Shown one piece after another: positions 26,307-34,633 of a stretch of 64,000 bases of DNA. The number at the start of each line of letters is the position of its first letter. The first letter of the stretch is position 1. The position numbers were made by a program, and so were the translations under genes. Below the pieces are notes generated by a model. That model was not told the origin of the DNA. It saw only the letters and a program-made list of their open reading frames with translations, and searched no databases. The stretch spans positions 14,808 through 78,807 of the forward strand of contig CAMDKD010000011.1 in the NCBI GenBank assembly GCA_945901125.1, in the 5' to 3' direction. The stretch comes from Bordetella parapertussis (GTDB lineage Bacteria; Pseudomonadota; Gammaproteobacteria; Burkholderiales; Burkholderiaceae_C).

Positions 26307-26684
26307 ATGGACAGCCATTCTTTTGAAAAGGGCTTGAAAACCCGCCGCGAAGTGCTTGGCGCAGAGTATGTCGACACCTCATTGAAAAACGCCGACGACT
26401 TCAATATGCCTATGCAGGAACTGGTCACCCAATATTGCTGGGACGAAATCTGGAACCGCCCGGGGCTGGACCGCCGCACCCGCAGCATCATCAACCTGGC
26501 CATGTTGACCGCCTTGAACCGCCCGCATGAACTCAAGCTGCATGTGCGCGGCGCGGTCAACAACGGACTGAGCAAAGAAGAAATCTCAGAAATCTTTCTG
26601 CAAACCGCCATTTATTGCGGTGTACCGGCTGCCATCGACAGTTTCCGGGGCGCCAAGGAAGTGTTCAAAGAGATGGGGATTTGA
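26307..26684 (+). CDS. carboxymuconolactone decarboxylase family protein
   Basis: Protein of 125 residues matching the size and pattern of 4-carboxymuconolactone decarboxylase (PcaC): an N-terminal KGLKTRREVLGAEYVD, then RPGLDRRTRSIINLAMLTALN and ELKLHVRGAVNNGLSKEEI, and a C-terminal AAIDSFRGAKEVF. PcaC decarboxylates gamma-carboxymuconolactone in the protocatechuate pathway. No other pca gene is nearby, and it is paired with a 3-hydroxyisobutyrate-dehydrogenase-like gene, so a different substrate is possible. It has no CxxC redox pair of the AhpD kind. The start is ATG 26307 after GGGAGAACACC. Confidence 0.85.
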   Translation: MDSHSFEKGLKTRREVLGAEYVDTSLKNADDFNMPMQELVTQYCWDEIWNRPGLDRRTRSIINLAMLTALNRPHELKLHVRGAVNNGLSKEEISEIFLQTAIYCGVPAAIDSFRGAKEVFKEMGI

Positions 26685-26686
26685 GC

Positions 26687-27571
26687 TTGAGCGCACCTGT
26701 CATTGCCTTTATAGGCCTGGGTCAAATGGGACTGCCCATGGTTGGCAATCTGCTGCGCGCTGGACATAAGGTGCAGGCTTTTGACCTGAACCCGCATGCC
26801 GCCGATACTTTGCAAAGCGACCCTTTATTCAGCCGGGCCGACTCGGCGGCCGCCACGCTGTCGCAAGCGGATATCGTCATTTTGATGCTGCCCGACAGCA
26901 AAGTTGTCGACGGTTTGCTGTGGAACGGCGCGCCTTCGCTGGCTGATGTGTTGACGCCTTCGCAGATTCTGATCGACATGGGTTCGTCGGATCCGGTCAG
27001 GTCGCGGGAAAACTTCGACAAACTGGCGGCCAAAGGAATTGCCTTTGTCGATGCGCCTGTATCGGGCGGTGTGAAACGCGCGGTTGACGGCAGTTTGTCC
27101 ATCATGATCGGCGGCGAAACATCGGCGGTTGACACAGTACGCACTGTGCTTCAAGCCATGGGCAAAAACCTGGTGCATCTGGGTGCTGCCGGTGCCGGTC
27201 ACGCGGTCAAGGCTTTGAACAACTATGTCTCAGCCTCAGGCTTACTGGCCGTCAGCGAAGCCTTGGCTGCGGCAGAACAGTTCGGCATAGACCCGCATCT
27301 GGTGAATCAAGTTTTCAATACGTCCACCGGGCGCAACAACACCACCGATGTGAAAGTGGAGAACTTCATGTTGTCCGGCAGTTTCAACTCCGGATTCGCG
27401 CTGGCCTTGATGCGCAAGGATTTGCAGACTGCGCTGGGCTTTATTGAACGCATGGGCACACCTGACCACCAGGTCGCCGCTTGTACCCGCACCTGGGTAG
27501 ACGCTGAAAGCGCGTTGAAACCCGGGGCAGATCACACCGAGATGTACAAATTCATACGCCACGCCTCTTAA
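26687..27571 (+). CDS. NAD(P)-dependent beta-hydroxyacid dehydrogenase (3-hydroxyisobutyrate dehydrogenase family)
   Basis: Oxidoreductase of 294 residues with an N-terminal Rossmann motif FIGLGQMGLPMVGNLLRAGH, the substrate-binding block DAPVSGGVKRA and the catalytic lysine in GHAVKALNNYVSASG. The first in-frame ATG lies inside the previous gene and gives a poor N-terminus. I use TTG 26687, with GGGGAT upstream. TTG 26681, which overlaps the preceding stop, is equally possible. It is tightly coupled to the carboxymuconolactone-decarboxylase-like gene. The physiological substrate (3-hydroxyisobutyrate, tartronate semialdehyde or another) cannot be told from sequence. Confidence 0.85.
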   Translation: MSAPVIAFIGLGQMGLPMVGNLLRAGHKVQAFDLNPHAADTLQSDPLFSRADSAAATLSQADIVILMLPDSKVVDGLLWNGAPSLADVLTPSQILIDMGSSDPVRSRENFDKLAAKGIAFVDAPVSGGVKRAVDGSLSIMIGGETSAVDTVRTVLQAMGKNLVHLGAAGAGHAVKALNNYVSASGLLAVSEALAAAEQFGIDPHLVNQVFNTSTGRNNTTDVKVENFMLSGSFNSGFALALMRKDLQTALGFIERMGTPDHQVAACTRTWVDAESALKPGADHTEMYKFIRHAS

Positions 27572-27599
27572 TGCTTTGACGCAAACGCATTCCTTGAAC

Positions 27600-27983
27600 A
27601 TGTCAATGCTTGACGCCATCCGCCAATGGGCACGCCGCATCAAACAAGATGCGGTGATGCTGTGGTTTGCCTGCCGCGATCCGCGAACCCCGTGGCTACC
27701 GAAAATCATTTGCATGCTTGCGGTCGCCTATGCCTTAAGTCCTGTCGATCTGATCCCCGACTTTATTCCGGTGCTGGGTTACCTGGACGACGCCATTCTT
27801 TTACCCGCCATGATCTGGCTGGCGGTGAAATTGCTGCCAGCCGAAGTGGTCAGCGACTGCCGCGCTCAGGCTGCCGAATGGATGCAACACAATGAACGCA
27901 AGCCGGTCAGTCGCTGGGGCCTGGTGTTTGTGCTGTCGGTCTGGGTTCTGGCACTGCTGATGTTGGCCTGGTGGTGGTTGTAA
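27600..27983 (+). CDS. DUF1232 (YkvA-type) membrane protein
   Basis: Protein of about 127 residues with the DUF1232 core ALSPVDLIPDFIPVLGYLDD and a C-terminal hydrophobic helix (RWGLVFVLSVWVLALLMLAWWWL). I start it at ATG 27600. A second ATG (27606) and an upstream TTG (27576) are alternatives. The ribosome site is weak. The family has no settled function. It follows the dehydrogenase gene by about 28 bp and could share its transcript. Confidence 0.82.
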   Translation: MSMLDAIRQWARRIKQDAVMLWFACRDPRTPWLPKIICMLAVAYALSPVDLIPDFIPVLGYLDDAILLPAMIWLAVKLLPAEVVSDCRAQAAEWMQHNERKPVSRWGLVFVLSVWVLALLMLAWWWL

Positions 27984-28082
27984 TGGCTTGTCGTCATCAA
28001 ATCCAAAGCCGACCTTGAAACTGCTGCAATGCAAAGCCATACAATTTCCCCTCAGGTTGCCTGTAGCGAATAGAAAGTTATT

Positions 28083-28664
28083 TTGGAATCTTTGCTTGTA
28101 TCCACCGGGGTGGTGGCACTTGCCGAAATCGGCGATAAAACCCAATTGCTGGCCTTTATTCTGGCGGCGCGTTTTAAAAAACCTCTTCCCATCATTGCAG
28201 GCATTCTGGTGGCCACCTTGTTCAACCATGGGCTTGCAGGTGCATTGGGCGCTTGGATCACCGCCATGGTCGACCCCTCGATTCTGCGTTGGGTGCTGGG
28301 TGTGTCATTCATTGCCATGGCGGTATGGACGCTGATCCCCGACAAAATCGAAGAGGAAGAAACCGAAGTCGCACTCAAACTAGGCGTGTTCGGCGCCACA
28401 TTGGTCACCTTCTTTCTGGCCGAGATGGGCGACAAAACACAAATTGCCACGGTGGCTTTGGCGGCGCATTACCCTTCCCCGCTGATGGTGGTGGCAGGCA
28501 CCACGCTGGGCATGTTGATTGCCGATGTACCTGCGGTATTCATTGGTGACAAACTGGCCGATCGCATTCCTATGAAACTGGTGCACCGTATTGCTGCCGC
28601 CATTTTTGCGGGCTTGGGCGTAGCGACTTTGCTGGGTGCAGGTCAAAACTTGATGGCTTATTGA
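28083..28664 (+). CDS. TMEM165/GDT1 family cation (Mn2+/Ca2+) transporter
   Basis: Membrane protein of 193 residues with two copies of the family signature Glu-x-Gly-Asp-Lys-Thr: EIGDKTQ (about 15-21) and EMGDKTQ (about 113-119), each followed by a hydrophobic stretch. About six helices are expected. Bacterial members export manganese. The start is TTG 28083. No ATG gives a good N-terminus, since the first signature begins 15 residues in. I looked for a yybP-ykoY manganese riboswitch in the 99 bp upstream and saw no convincing one. The stop region overlaps the convergent protease-like gene by 7 bp. Confidence 0.9.
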   Translation: MESLLVSTGVVALAEIGDKTQLLAFILAARFKKPLPIIAGILVATLFNHGLAGALGAWITAMVDPSILRWVLGVSFIAMAVWTLIPDKIEEEETEVALKLGVFGATLVTFFLAEMGDKTQIATVALAAHYPSPLMVVAGTTLGMLIADVPAVFIGDKLADRIPMKLVHRIAAAIFAGLGVATLLGAGQNLMAY

Positions 28665-29620
28665 TCCGGGTGCCGGGTACAACTTCTAAACACTTCAGAG
28701 TACATGCGCAAGCGTTCACGGCTGGGCATTTGCGTGTCTGAAATCAAATCGGCGATATCGCCTGTGAGCTGCAAAAACTCCGGGTTGCAATGGTGTTTGA
28801 TGCTGTTGGTGTAAATGGTTTTAGGCTGCCACTGGTTTTCGCGCATTAGGAAAGCGTAGTGCACCAACTCGTGCCCCAGCGCCCAGTTCACCATAGAGCG
28901 GCTCCAGGCTTGCAAGGTGCGCGGCGATACATTGATTTGCAACGTATTGCCGGGCTGGTCTTCAGAAGGGAATTCAAACACCATGCGCGCACTGGTGGGT
29001 AAGGACGGCTGAATCACCAAGCGCGGCAAAGGCGCATCCGCTGGTGCGCCGATTTTGGATTTGACGAAATTCCAGATCAAAGTCAAGGCTTGACTGTCAA
29101 AGGTCTTGTCTGCCGACGGTGCTGCCGCCAAAGTGATGTTTGCTGCATTGGAATAGTCGGCTTCAAGTTGTCTGGCCTGTACCTCGGCGAACCTGAAGTT
29201 CAACATGCAAACTTCCAGATCCAGGCTCAGCGGCGGCACCATGACGTTGTTATGCGTCGCCAGATTGGCCTGCATTTGCTGACTGAAGTCGCGGCTGAAT
29301 ACAGCCTGGCGCTGAACCGCTTCGAGTTCTGTGACGCCGCTTTTGATGCTCAAAAAATAACCGATACGGGCATACATATCGCTGTGCGATAAATACGCGT
29401 TGGCGCTGCGACGCTGCTCATCGTGTACCGGGTTGGCGGCGAAAAAATTGCCTATGGTCTCGAACATGGTGGCGCAGCGGCTGGCCACATAGGCGAGTTC
29501 GGCTTTTTCCTCTTTCCAGTTTGGATGCTCTAGCGTCCAGCTGTGCAGCCTGGGCAGGTCTTGGGCCTGCGATGTTGTACACAGGCAGAACAATGAAATG
29601 AGAAATACCCGCAGCCACAT
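28658..29620 (-). CDS. secreted zinc-metalloprotease-like protein (HExxH)
   Basis: Protein of about 320 residues with a signal peptide (MWLRVFLISLFCLCTTSQAQ). The only recognisable functional motif is GHELVHYAFLM near residue 246, a perfect HExxH zincin zinc-binding helix. Downstream, NPEFLQLTGDIADLISD could supply a third ligand, but I cannot assign it. I start at ATG 29618-29620, with AGGGTG upstream, instead of a GTG three codons earlier. It lies after the paaE end on the same strand. No link to phenylacetate metabolism is evident. Confidence 0.72.
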   Translation of the reverse strand: MWLRVFLISLFCLCTTSQAQDLPRLHSWTLEHPNWKEEKAELAYVASRCATMFETIGNFFAANPVHDEQRRSANAYLSHSDMYARIGYFLSIKSGVTELEAVQRQAVFSRDFSQQMQANLATHNNVMVPPLSLDLEVCMLNFRFAEVQARQLEADYSNAANITLAAAPSADKTFDSQALTLIWNFVKSKIGAPADAPLPRLVIQPSLPTSARMVFEFPSEDQPGNTLQINVSPRTLQAWSRSMVNWALGHELVHYAFLMRENQWQPKTIYTNSIKHHCNPEFLQLTGDIADLISDTQMPSRERLRMYSEVFRSCTRHPDQ

Positions 29621-29714
29621 GCACGTCACCCTGATTCGTTAATGGCATATTAATCCAGCCCGGGGCTGTGCGCCTGTGCTGCGTCAATGCACCCGTGGCT
29701 CAGGGGTATTCAAT

Positions 29715-30812
29715 TCAGCGCTCGTCGTAACTCAAAGTGACTGCATCACTGGTGGGCCGCGACTGGCAGGACAGCACAAAGCCTTGCCTGGTTTCCCAGT
29801 CTTCCAGCGTGAAGTTTTTTTCCATGGCCACACTGCCTTGCATCACTTTGGCGCGGCAGGTACAGCACACACCACCACGGCACGAATAGGGCAGATCCAA
29901 ACCGGCAGCCAAGCCGACATCAAGAATTTTTTGCTCAGGCGTCATGCGCAATTTGTGTTGCTTGCCGTCCAGAATCAAGGTCAGAGCCACAGTGGCAGCT
30001 GCGTCATGCTGTGCTTCAGTGGAACCCGCAGGCGACGCTGAGCGCTCTGGTTGATCAGCCGAAGCAAAGCGCTCACTGTGTATTCGTTCTGCCGCTACAC
30101 CGGCTTGCAACAATGCGCGGCAAGTGTCATCCATCATGCCCACCGGGCCGCAGACAAACACTTCCTCCAGACTGTGCGGCGGCAATACCGTTTGCAGCAA
30201 AGCCGTGACTTTGGCAGTGTCCAAACGCCCTTGCAGCAAATCTATTTCCTGCGCCTGACGCGACAAGACATGCACCAAGGTGACGCGACCGGTATAGCGG
30301 TCTTTCAAATCTTGCAAGGCTTCGTTGAACATGACCGAGGCCATGTTGCGGTTGCCGTAGACCAGCGTGAAATGCGAATCCGCTTGTTGCTCCAGGCTGC
30401 TGCTCATGATGGACAACAAGGGCGTGATGCCCGAGCCGCAGGCAAAGCCAACACGGTGTCTGGCCGCGGGTTGTTGCATCACAAAATTGCCAAGCGGCGG
30501 CATCACAGACAGCATGTCACCTTCATTCAAATGCTTGACCGCATGATTGGAAAAAATACCGCCTTCAACAGCACGTATGCCTATTTCTATTTCCTTGTGC
30601 AAGTCCAGGCGACTGCGACTGCTGCAAATGGAATAACTGCGGCGCAATTCTTTGCCGTCAACGAAAGCTTTCAAGCTCAGGTACTGACCGGGTTGAAATG
30701 CGAACAAGGATTGCAACGCAGTTGGAACCACCAAAGTGACAGCCACCGAACCACCGGCCTCAGGCCGCAGGCGCGCAATGCGCAACTCATGGAAACTTAA
30801 TCGGTCAGACAT
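29715..30812 (-). CDS. paaE: phenylacetyl-CoA epoxidase, reductase subunit
   Basis: Electron-transfer subunit (365 residues) of the ring 1,2-epoxidase. It has an N-terminal FAD-binding domain (RRSYSICSSRS, about 59-69), an NAD-binding domain (ACGSGITPLLSIM) and a C-terminal plant-type [2Fe-2S] ferredoxin domain with CRGGVCCTCRAKV and a fourth Cys in VLSCQSRP. It passes electrons from NAD(P)H to the PaaA diiron centre. It is the last gene of the paaABCDE operon, 12 bp after paaD. The length is normal for PaaE. Confidence 0.96.
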   Translation of the reverse strand: MSDRLSFHELRIARLRPEAGGSVAVTLVVPTALQSLFAFQPGQYLSLKAFVDGKELRRSYSICSSRSRLDLHKEIEIGIRAVEGGIFSNHAVKHLNEGDMLSVMPPLGNFVMQQPAARHRVGFACGSGITPLLSIMSSSLEQQADSHFTLVYGNRNMASVMFNEALQDLKDRYTGRVTLVHVLSRQAQEIDLLQGRLDTAKVTALLQTVLPPHSLEEVFVCGPVGMMDDTCRALLQAGVAAERIHSERFASADQPERSASPAGSTEAQHDAAATVALTLILDGKQHKLRMTPEQKILDVGLAAGLDLPYSCRGGVCCTCRAKVMQGSVAMEKNFTLEDWETRQGFVLSCQSRPTSDAVTLSYDER

Positions 30813-30824
30813 CAGGCGGCTTTA

Positions 30825-31400
30825 TCAATAAGGTTTGAAATAGTCGAACGGCTCCATGCATGCCAGACATTTGTACATGGCCTTGCAAGCAGTAGAGCCG
30901 AAATGCGATGTTTCTGTGGTCTCGACTGAACCGCATTGAGGACAGGCGACTTGCACAGGCAAGCGTTTTTGCACCAGACGGATGCGGCTTTGCCCGTCGT
31001 CTGCCGGTTTACTGTGCGGCGGCGCAATGCCATAGGCCAGCAACTTGGCTTTGGCTTCACCGGTGATCCAGTCGCTGGACCAGGCCGGTGACAAACGCGT
31101 GATCACACTGGCCTGAAGCCCGGCCTGTTGCAAACAATGAAGCACATCGTCTTGCATGTGTTCCATGGCCGGGCAACCGTTGTAGGTTGGCGTGATGACG
31201 ATTTGCAAGCCTTGCGGCTGGCGTTTCACCGCACGCAATACGCCGATTTCGCGCAGCGACAACACCGGTATCTCCGGGTCGCAGACAGACTCCAGCAATT
31301 GCCAGACAGCGAAATCTGCATGCGCTGGCATTGGCAAATCCAAAGGCCCGTCAGGCAAAGCCTCGAGAAATGATGCCTCTGGCACTGCGAGGCTCACCAC
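30825..31400 (-). CDS. paaD: phenylacetate degradation protein PaaD (Fe-S assembly-like)
   Basis: PaaD (191 residues) is needed to mature the phenylacetyl-CoA epoxidase. It has an N-terminal MIP18/DUF59-like domain (SVCDPEIPVLSLREIGVLR and TPTYNGCPAMEHM) and a C-terminal zinc-ribbon-like region with Cys pairs CPQC and CLAC. The start is GTG: 31398-31400, or the next codon, also GTG. It overlaps the paaC stop region. The order A-B-C-D-E is canonical. Confidence 0.95.
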   Translation of the reverse strand: MVSLAVPEASFLEALPDGPLDLPMPAHADFAVWQLLESVCDPEIPVLSLREIGVLRAVKRQPQGLQIVITPTYNGCPAMEHMQDDVLHCLQQAGLQASVITRLSPAWSSDWITGEAKAKLLAYGIAPPHSKPADDGQSRIRLVQKRLPVQVACPQCGSVETTETSHFGSTACKAMYKCLACMEPFDYFKPY

Positions 31401-32161
31401 GTGGCACCCGGATGTTGTCTGGCCAGGCTTTGCATCTCGGCCAGCAAATACGACATGTGTTCAGAATGAATGCCGGCCCGGCCCTGTGTGACATAGCCGC
31501 CGCCTGGCGGCAGTTGCAACCCGGCTTGTGTCAGCACTTCATGGACCGTGGTTTGCCAAGCAGAATGCAAAGCTGCTGTATCGCCGAAAACGGCTTGAGT
31601 CGCCGGCCATTCGCTCCAGAATTCTTGTGTGTAAGGCATTAAAAAATCAATCGCTGCCTGGGCTCTGCGGTGCGATTCTTCGGTGCCGTCACCAAAGCGC
31701 ACCAGCCAGTCGGCGGCGTGTTGCAAGTGGTAGCGGACTTCTTTCAATGACTTGGCGGCAATAGCAGCGAGTTGTGCATCAGCATGGCTTTTCAATTGCT
31801 CCCATACCGGCAACATATAGGCGCTGAACAAAAAATTGCGGGCAATGGTGACTGCGTAGTCGCGTTCTGCGCGTGCAGACGGCGCCAGCGCCGTGGTGTG
31901 AGGCAATTCAAGCAAGGTGAAATTGAGAAAGTCCTGCTGATCGCGGAAATAAGCCAGCGAATCTTCGGTGCTGCCGTCACTACGCAACTGAGCCACGTGC
32001 TGGTAAAGCAATCTGGCCTGCCCGATCAAATCGAGCGAGTTATTGGCTAAGGCCAGGTCTTCTTCCAATATCGGCCCGTGGCCGCACCATTCGGCGTTGC
32101 GCTGTCCCAGTATCAGCGCGTTGTCGGCCAGATGCAGCACAAACTCAGACAAGCTGTTCAC
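31394..32161 (-). CDS. paaC: phenylacetyl-CoA epoxidase, structural subunit PaaC
   Basis: Catalytically inactive ferritin-like partner of PaaA (255 residues), needed for the PaaA-PaaC heterodimer. The N-terminus has the family pattern LHLADNALILGQRNAEWCGHGP and the middle has EVRYHLQHAADWLVRFGDGT. The start is GTG 32159-32161, overlapping the paaB stop as GTGA. It shares stop/start overlaps with both neighbours, as expected for a tightly coupled multisubunit enzyme. Confidence 0.96.
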   Translation of the reverse strand: MNSLSEFVLHLADNALILGQRNAEWCGHGPILEEDLALANNSLDLIGQARLLYQHVAQLRSDGSTEDSLAYFRDQQDFLNFTLLELPHTTALAPSARAERDYAVTIARNFLFSAYMLPVWEQLKSHADAQLAAIAAKSLKEVRYHLQHAADWLVRFGDGTEESHRRAQAAIDFLMPYTQEFWSEWPATQAVFGDTAALHSAWQTTVHEVLTQAGLQLPPGGGYVTQGRAGIHSEHMSYLLAEMQSLARQHPGATW

Positions 32162-32460
32162 ATGTGCCCCACTTCATCGGGGATGACAAAAAACGTGGGA
32201 TGGCGGTAGACCTTGTCTTTGGCGGGTTCGAACATCGTTTCCTTGTCGCTGGGATCGCTGGCAGTGATGGCCGCAGACGGTATGACCCAGATGCTCACGC
32301 CCTCCTGTCGGCGGGTGTACACATCGCGCGCCATGTGCAATGCCTGCTGCGCGTCGGCGGCATGCAAACTGCCGCAGTGCTTGTGCTCAATGCCTTGTTT
32401 GCTGCGCACAAACACTTCCCACAAAGGCCATTCCTTGGCTATGGATGCAGAAGTGCTCAT
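32158..32460 (-). CDS. paaB: phenylacetyl-CoA epoxidase, subunit PaaB
   Basis: Small bridging subunit of the epoxidase (100 residues). It shows the family block [25 protein letters not shown] with the later [18 protein letters not shown] start at ATG 32458-32460, which overlaps the paaA stop as ATGA. The frame is open further upstream within paaA, but that part is not PaaB-like. Confidence 0.96.
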   Translation of the reverse strand: MSTSASIAKEWPLWEVFVRSKQGIEHKHCGSLHAADAQQALHMARDVYTRRQEGVSIWVIPSAAITASDPSDKETMFEPAKDKVYRHPTFFVIPDEVGHM

Positions 32461-33497
32461 GCGGCCTCCTGTTGTTGTTGGCGCTTGCTTTGTTTGCTGG
32501 CGTAGACCATGGCTGCGTCGCGCACCCACTGGCCGTCTTCATGCGCTTTGACGCGTGTGGCCAAGCGTTCTTTGTTGCACGGGCCGTTGCCGTTGACCGT
32601 GGCCCAGAATTCGTCCCAGTCTATCTGGCCGTAATCATGGTGACCGCGCACCTCGTTCCACTTTAAATCCGGGTCCGGCAAGGTGACGCCCAGCACCGCC
32701 GCTTGTGGGACGGTGGCGTCGACAAACTTTTGTCGCAAATCGTCATTGCTGACGCGCTTGATGCCCCAGCGCATGCCTTGGTTGCTGTTGGTGCTGTCAG
32801 CGTCAGGCGGGCCGAACATGGCCAGGCATTTCCACCACCAGCGGTTAACCGCGTCCTGCACCATGGCTTTCTGTTCGTCGTTGCCTTTCATCATCACCAT
32901 CAAAGACTCAAAGCCCTGGCGCTGGTGAAAGGATTCTTCTTTGCAAATACGAACCATGGCGCGGGCGTAAGGGCCGTAACTGCAACGGCACAAAGGTATC
33001 TGGTTCATGATGGCTGCACCATCCACCAGCCAGCCGATGACGCCGACATCGGCCCAGGTGAGTGTGGGGTAGTTAAAGATAGAACTGTATTTGGCACGGC
33101 CGGTGTGCAGCGCATCCAACATCTGGTCACGGCTGGTGCCCAGGGTTTCTGCGGCACTGTACAAATACAAACCGTGACCACCTTCGTCCTGCACCTTGGC
33201 AATAAGGATGGCTTTGCGCTTCAAGCTGGGCGCGCGGCTGATCCAGTTGCCTTCGGGGAGCATGCCGACAATTTCGCTGTGTGCATGCTGGCTGATCTGG
33301 CGCACCAGGGTTTTGCGGTAAGCCTCGGGCATCCAGTCTTTGGGTTCAATCTTGCCGTCGGCATCAATCACCTCGTCAAAACGCATTTGCGCTTTGACCA
33401 GCACCTGCTGCTCATGGGCTGACAACACCGGTTTGATATCGCGGCTGGCGGCCGGTGCCACCGGGCCATCGGGCACATTGAATGACTGTGTGTACAT
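32457..33497 (-). CDS. paaA: phenylacetyl-CoA epoxidase, catalytic subunit PaaA
   Basis: Diiron catalytic subunit (346 residues) of the enzyme that converts phenylacetyl-CoA to the ring 1,2-epoxide. Ferritin-fold metal-binding stretches are visible: the QDEGGHG motif near residue 104 and the [12 protein letters not shown] block near 187. The N-terminal [22 protein letters not shown] is a PaaA hallmark. First gene of the operon, transcribed away from paaX. Only the epoxidase subunits are here. The isomerase, hydrolase and beta-oxidation-like genes (paaFGHJZ) and the ligase paaK lie elsewhere. Confidence 0.97.
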   Translation of the reverse strand: MYTQSFNVPDGPVAPAASRDIKPVLSAHEQQVLVKAQMRFDEVIDADGKIEPKDWMPEAYRKTLVRQISQHAHSEIVGMLPEGNWISRAPSLKRKAILIAKVQDEGGHGLYLYSAAETLGTSRDQMLDALHTGRAKYSSIFNYPTLTWADVGVIGWLVDGAAIMNQIPLCRCSYGPYARAMVRICKEESFHQRQGFESLMVMMKGNDEQKAMVQDAVNRWWWKCLAMFGPPDADSTNSNQGMRWGIKRVSNDDLRQKFVDATVPQAAVLGVTLPDPDLKWNEVRGHHDYGQIDWDEFWATVNGNGPCNKERLATRVKAHEDGQWVRDAAMVYASKQSKRQQQQEAA

Positions 33498-33530
33498 GCT
33501 TCACCTCGTGGTAGGTGGGCGCATCATAAC

Positions 33531-33570
33531 TGATACATAAAAACAGTCAAATTTCATTTATTTTGTATCA
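33531..33570. promoter_or_regulatory. candidate PaaX operator in the paaA-paaX intergenic region
   Basis: A long inverted repeat, TGATACA (33531-33537) and TGTATCA (33564-33570), lies between the divergent paaA and paaX genes. The arms extend as AT-rich imperfect matches (TGATACATAAA against the reverse of TTTATTTTGTATCA). The position between regulator and target operon, and the TGAT...ATCA arms, fit a GntR-like PaaX site relieved by phenylacetyl-CoA. The site is inferred, not known. Confidence 0.6.
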
Positions 33571-33620
33571 TTTCATGAGAACATGCCGCTTACCTCCCGC
33601 GGCTTTCACCCCTATGACCC

Positions 33621-34559
33621 ATGACAGAGTTAACCGATAAACGATTACAGCGCTTTTGCCGCCAGGACCGCATGCAAGCCGGTTCGCTCATCATTTCCAT
33701 GTTCGGCGACGCCATTTATCCGCGCGGCGGCGTCATTTGGCTGGGTTGTCTGATCCGCTTGCTGGCTCCTCTGCAAGTCAACGAGCGATTGATACGCACC
33801 GCCATTTACCGCCTGGTCAAAGAAGACTGGCTGGTCACACAAACCCAGGGCAGACGCACCGACTACGCATTGAGTACCAGCGGCATCAAGCGCATTGAAG
33901 AGGCCTCCAAAGCCATTTACGCCAGCCAGTCCCCGCTCTGGGATGAGCGCTGGCGTTTGTTGCTGGCGGCAAACACCATGGCCAAAAAGGACAAGGAGCG
34001 ATTGCGCAAAGCCTTGGTCTGGCAGGGCTTCGGTATGTGGCAAAACCAGGTGTTTGTCCACCCGGGTGCAGATTTGCAAGTGGCCTTGTCCTTGCTGCAA
34101 GGCGAAGGTCTGGGGCATTTGCAAAAACATATCTGGCCGCTGGCGGGCGACAGTCTGTTGAACGGCGCTGGCTTCAGCGATCAACAGGTGGCTACGCTGT
34201 CATGGGACTTGGCGCAACTGGCCCACAGCTACCGTCAGTTTGTCAAAACCTACCAACCTTTGGTGGATGAATGGCCCGTTAAAAAAACATGCAAAGACCA
34301 TATTCAAAACGAAAAAGCTTTTTTGCTGCGTCTGTTACTTATTCATGACTACCGACGCCTGCTGCTGCGCGACCCCGCCTTGCCGCAAAAGCTGTTGCCC
34401 GCCGACTGGCCCGGGCAGGCTGCACGAACCGTTTGCACAAAAATGTATGCCGCACTGTCTGTCCCCAGCGAGACACACTTGCAAGAGCATATGCAACTCG
34501 CTGATGGTCGATTGACCGGTAGCCTCAGTTTGTTTCAAAATCGCTTCCGAATATGTTGA
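33621..34559 (+). CDS. paaX: phenylacetic acid degradation operon repressor PaaX
   Basis: GntR-like repressor of the paa genes (312 residues), normally released by phenylacetyl-CoA. The N-terminal winged-helix region includes SLIISMFGDAIYPRGGVIWL and NERLIRTAIYRLVKEDWL, with the PaaX-type middle and C-terminal domains following (IHDYRRLLLRDPALPQKLLP). The start is ATG 33621. The ribosome site is poor. It is divergent from paaA, with the candidate operator in between. Confidence 0.94.
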   Translation: MTELTDKRLQRFCRQDRMQAGSLIISMFGDAIYPRGGVIWLGCLIRLLAPLQVNERLIRTAIYRLVKEDWLVTQTQGRRTDYALSTSGIKRIEEASKAIYASQSPLWDERWRLLLAANTMAKKDKERLRKALVWQGFGMWQNQVFVHPGADLQVALSLLQGEGLGHLQKHIWPLAGDSLLNGAGFSDQQVATLSWDLAQLAHSYRQFVKTYQPLVDEWPVKKTCKDHIQNEKAFLLRLLLIHDYRRLLLRDPALPQKLLPADWPGQAARTVCTKMYAALSVPSETHLQEHMQLADGRLTGSLSLFQNRFRIC

Positions 34560-34633
34560 TAATCAGAGGATCAAAAAATCCTTTCACCGACAAGAAGCCG
34601 AGACTGCTTGTTGCATAAAAAAGAAAGTCAGCG

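Noticed and set aside
27984..28082. Possible yybP-ykoY manganese riboswitch before the GDT1-type gene
   Set aside because: A CCCCTCAGG stretch is present, but the paired loop sequences of the aptamer cannot be found in the 99 bp available.
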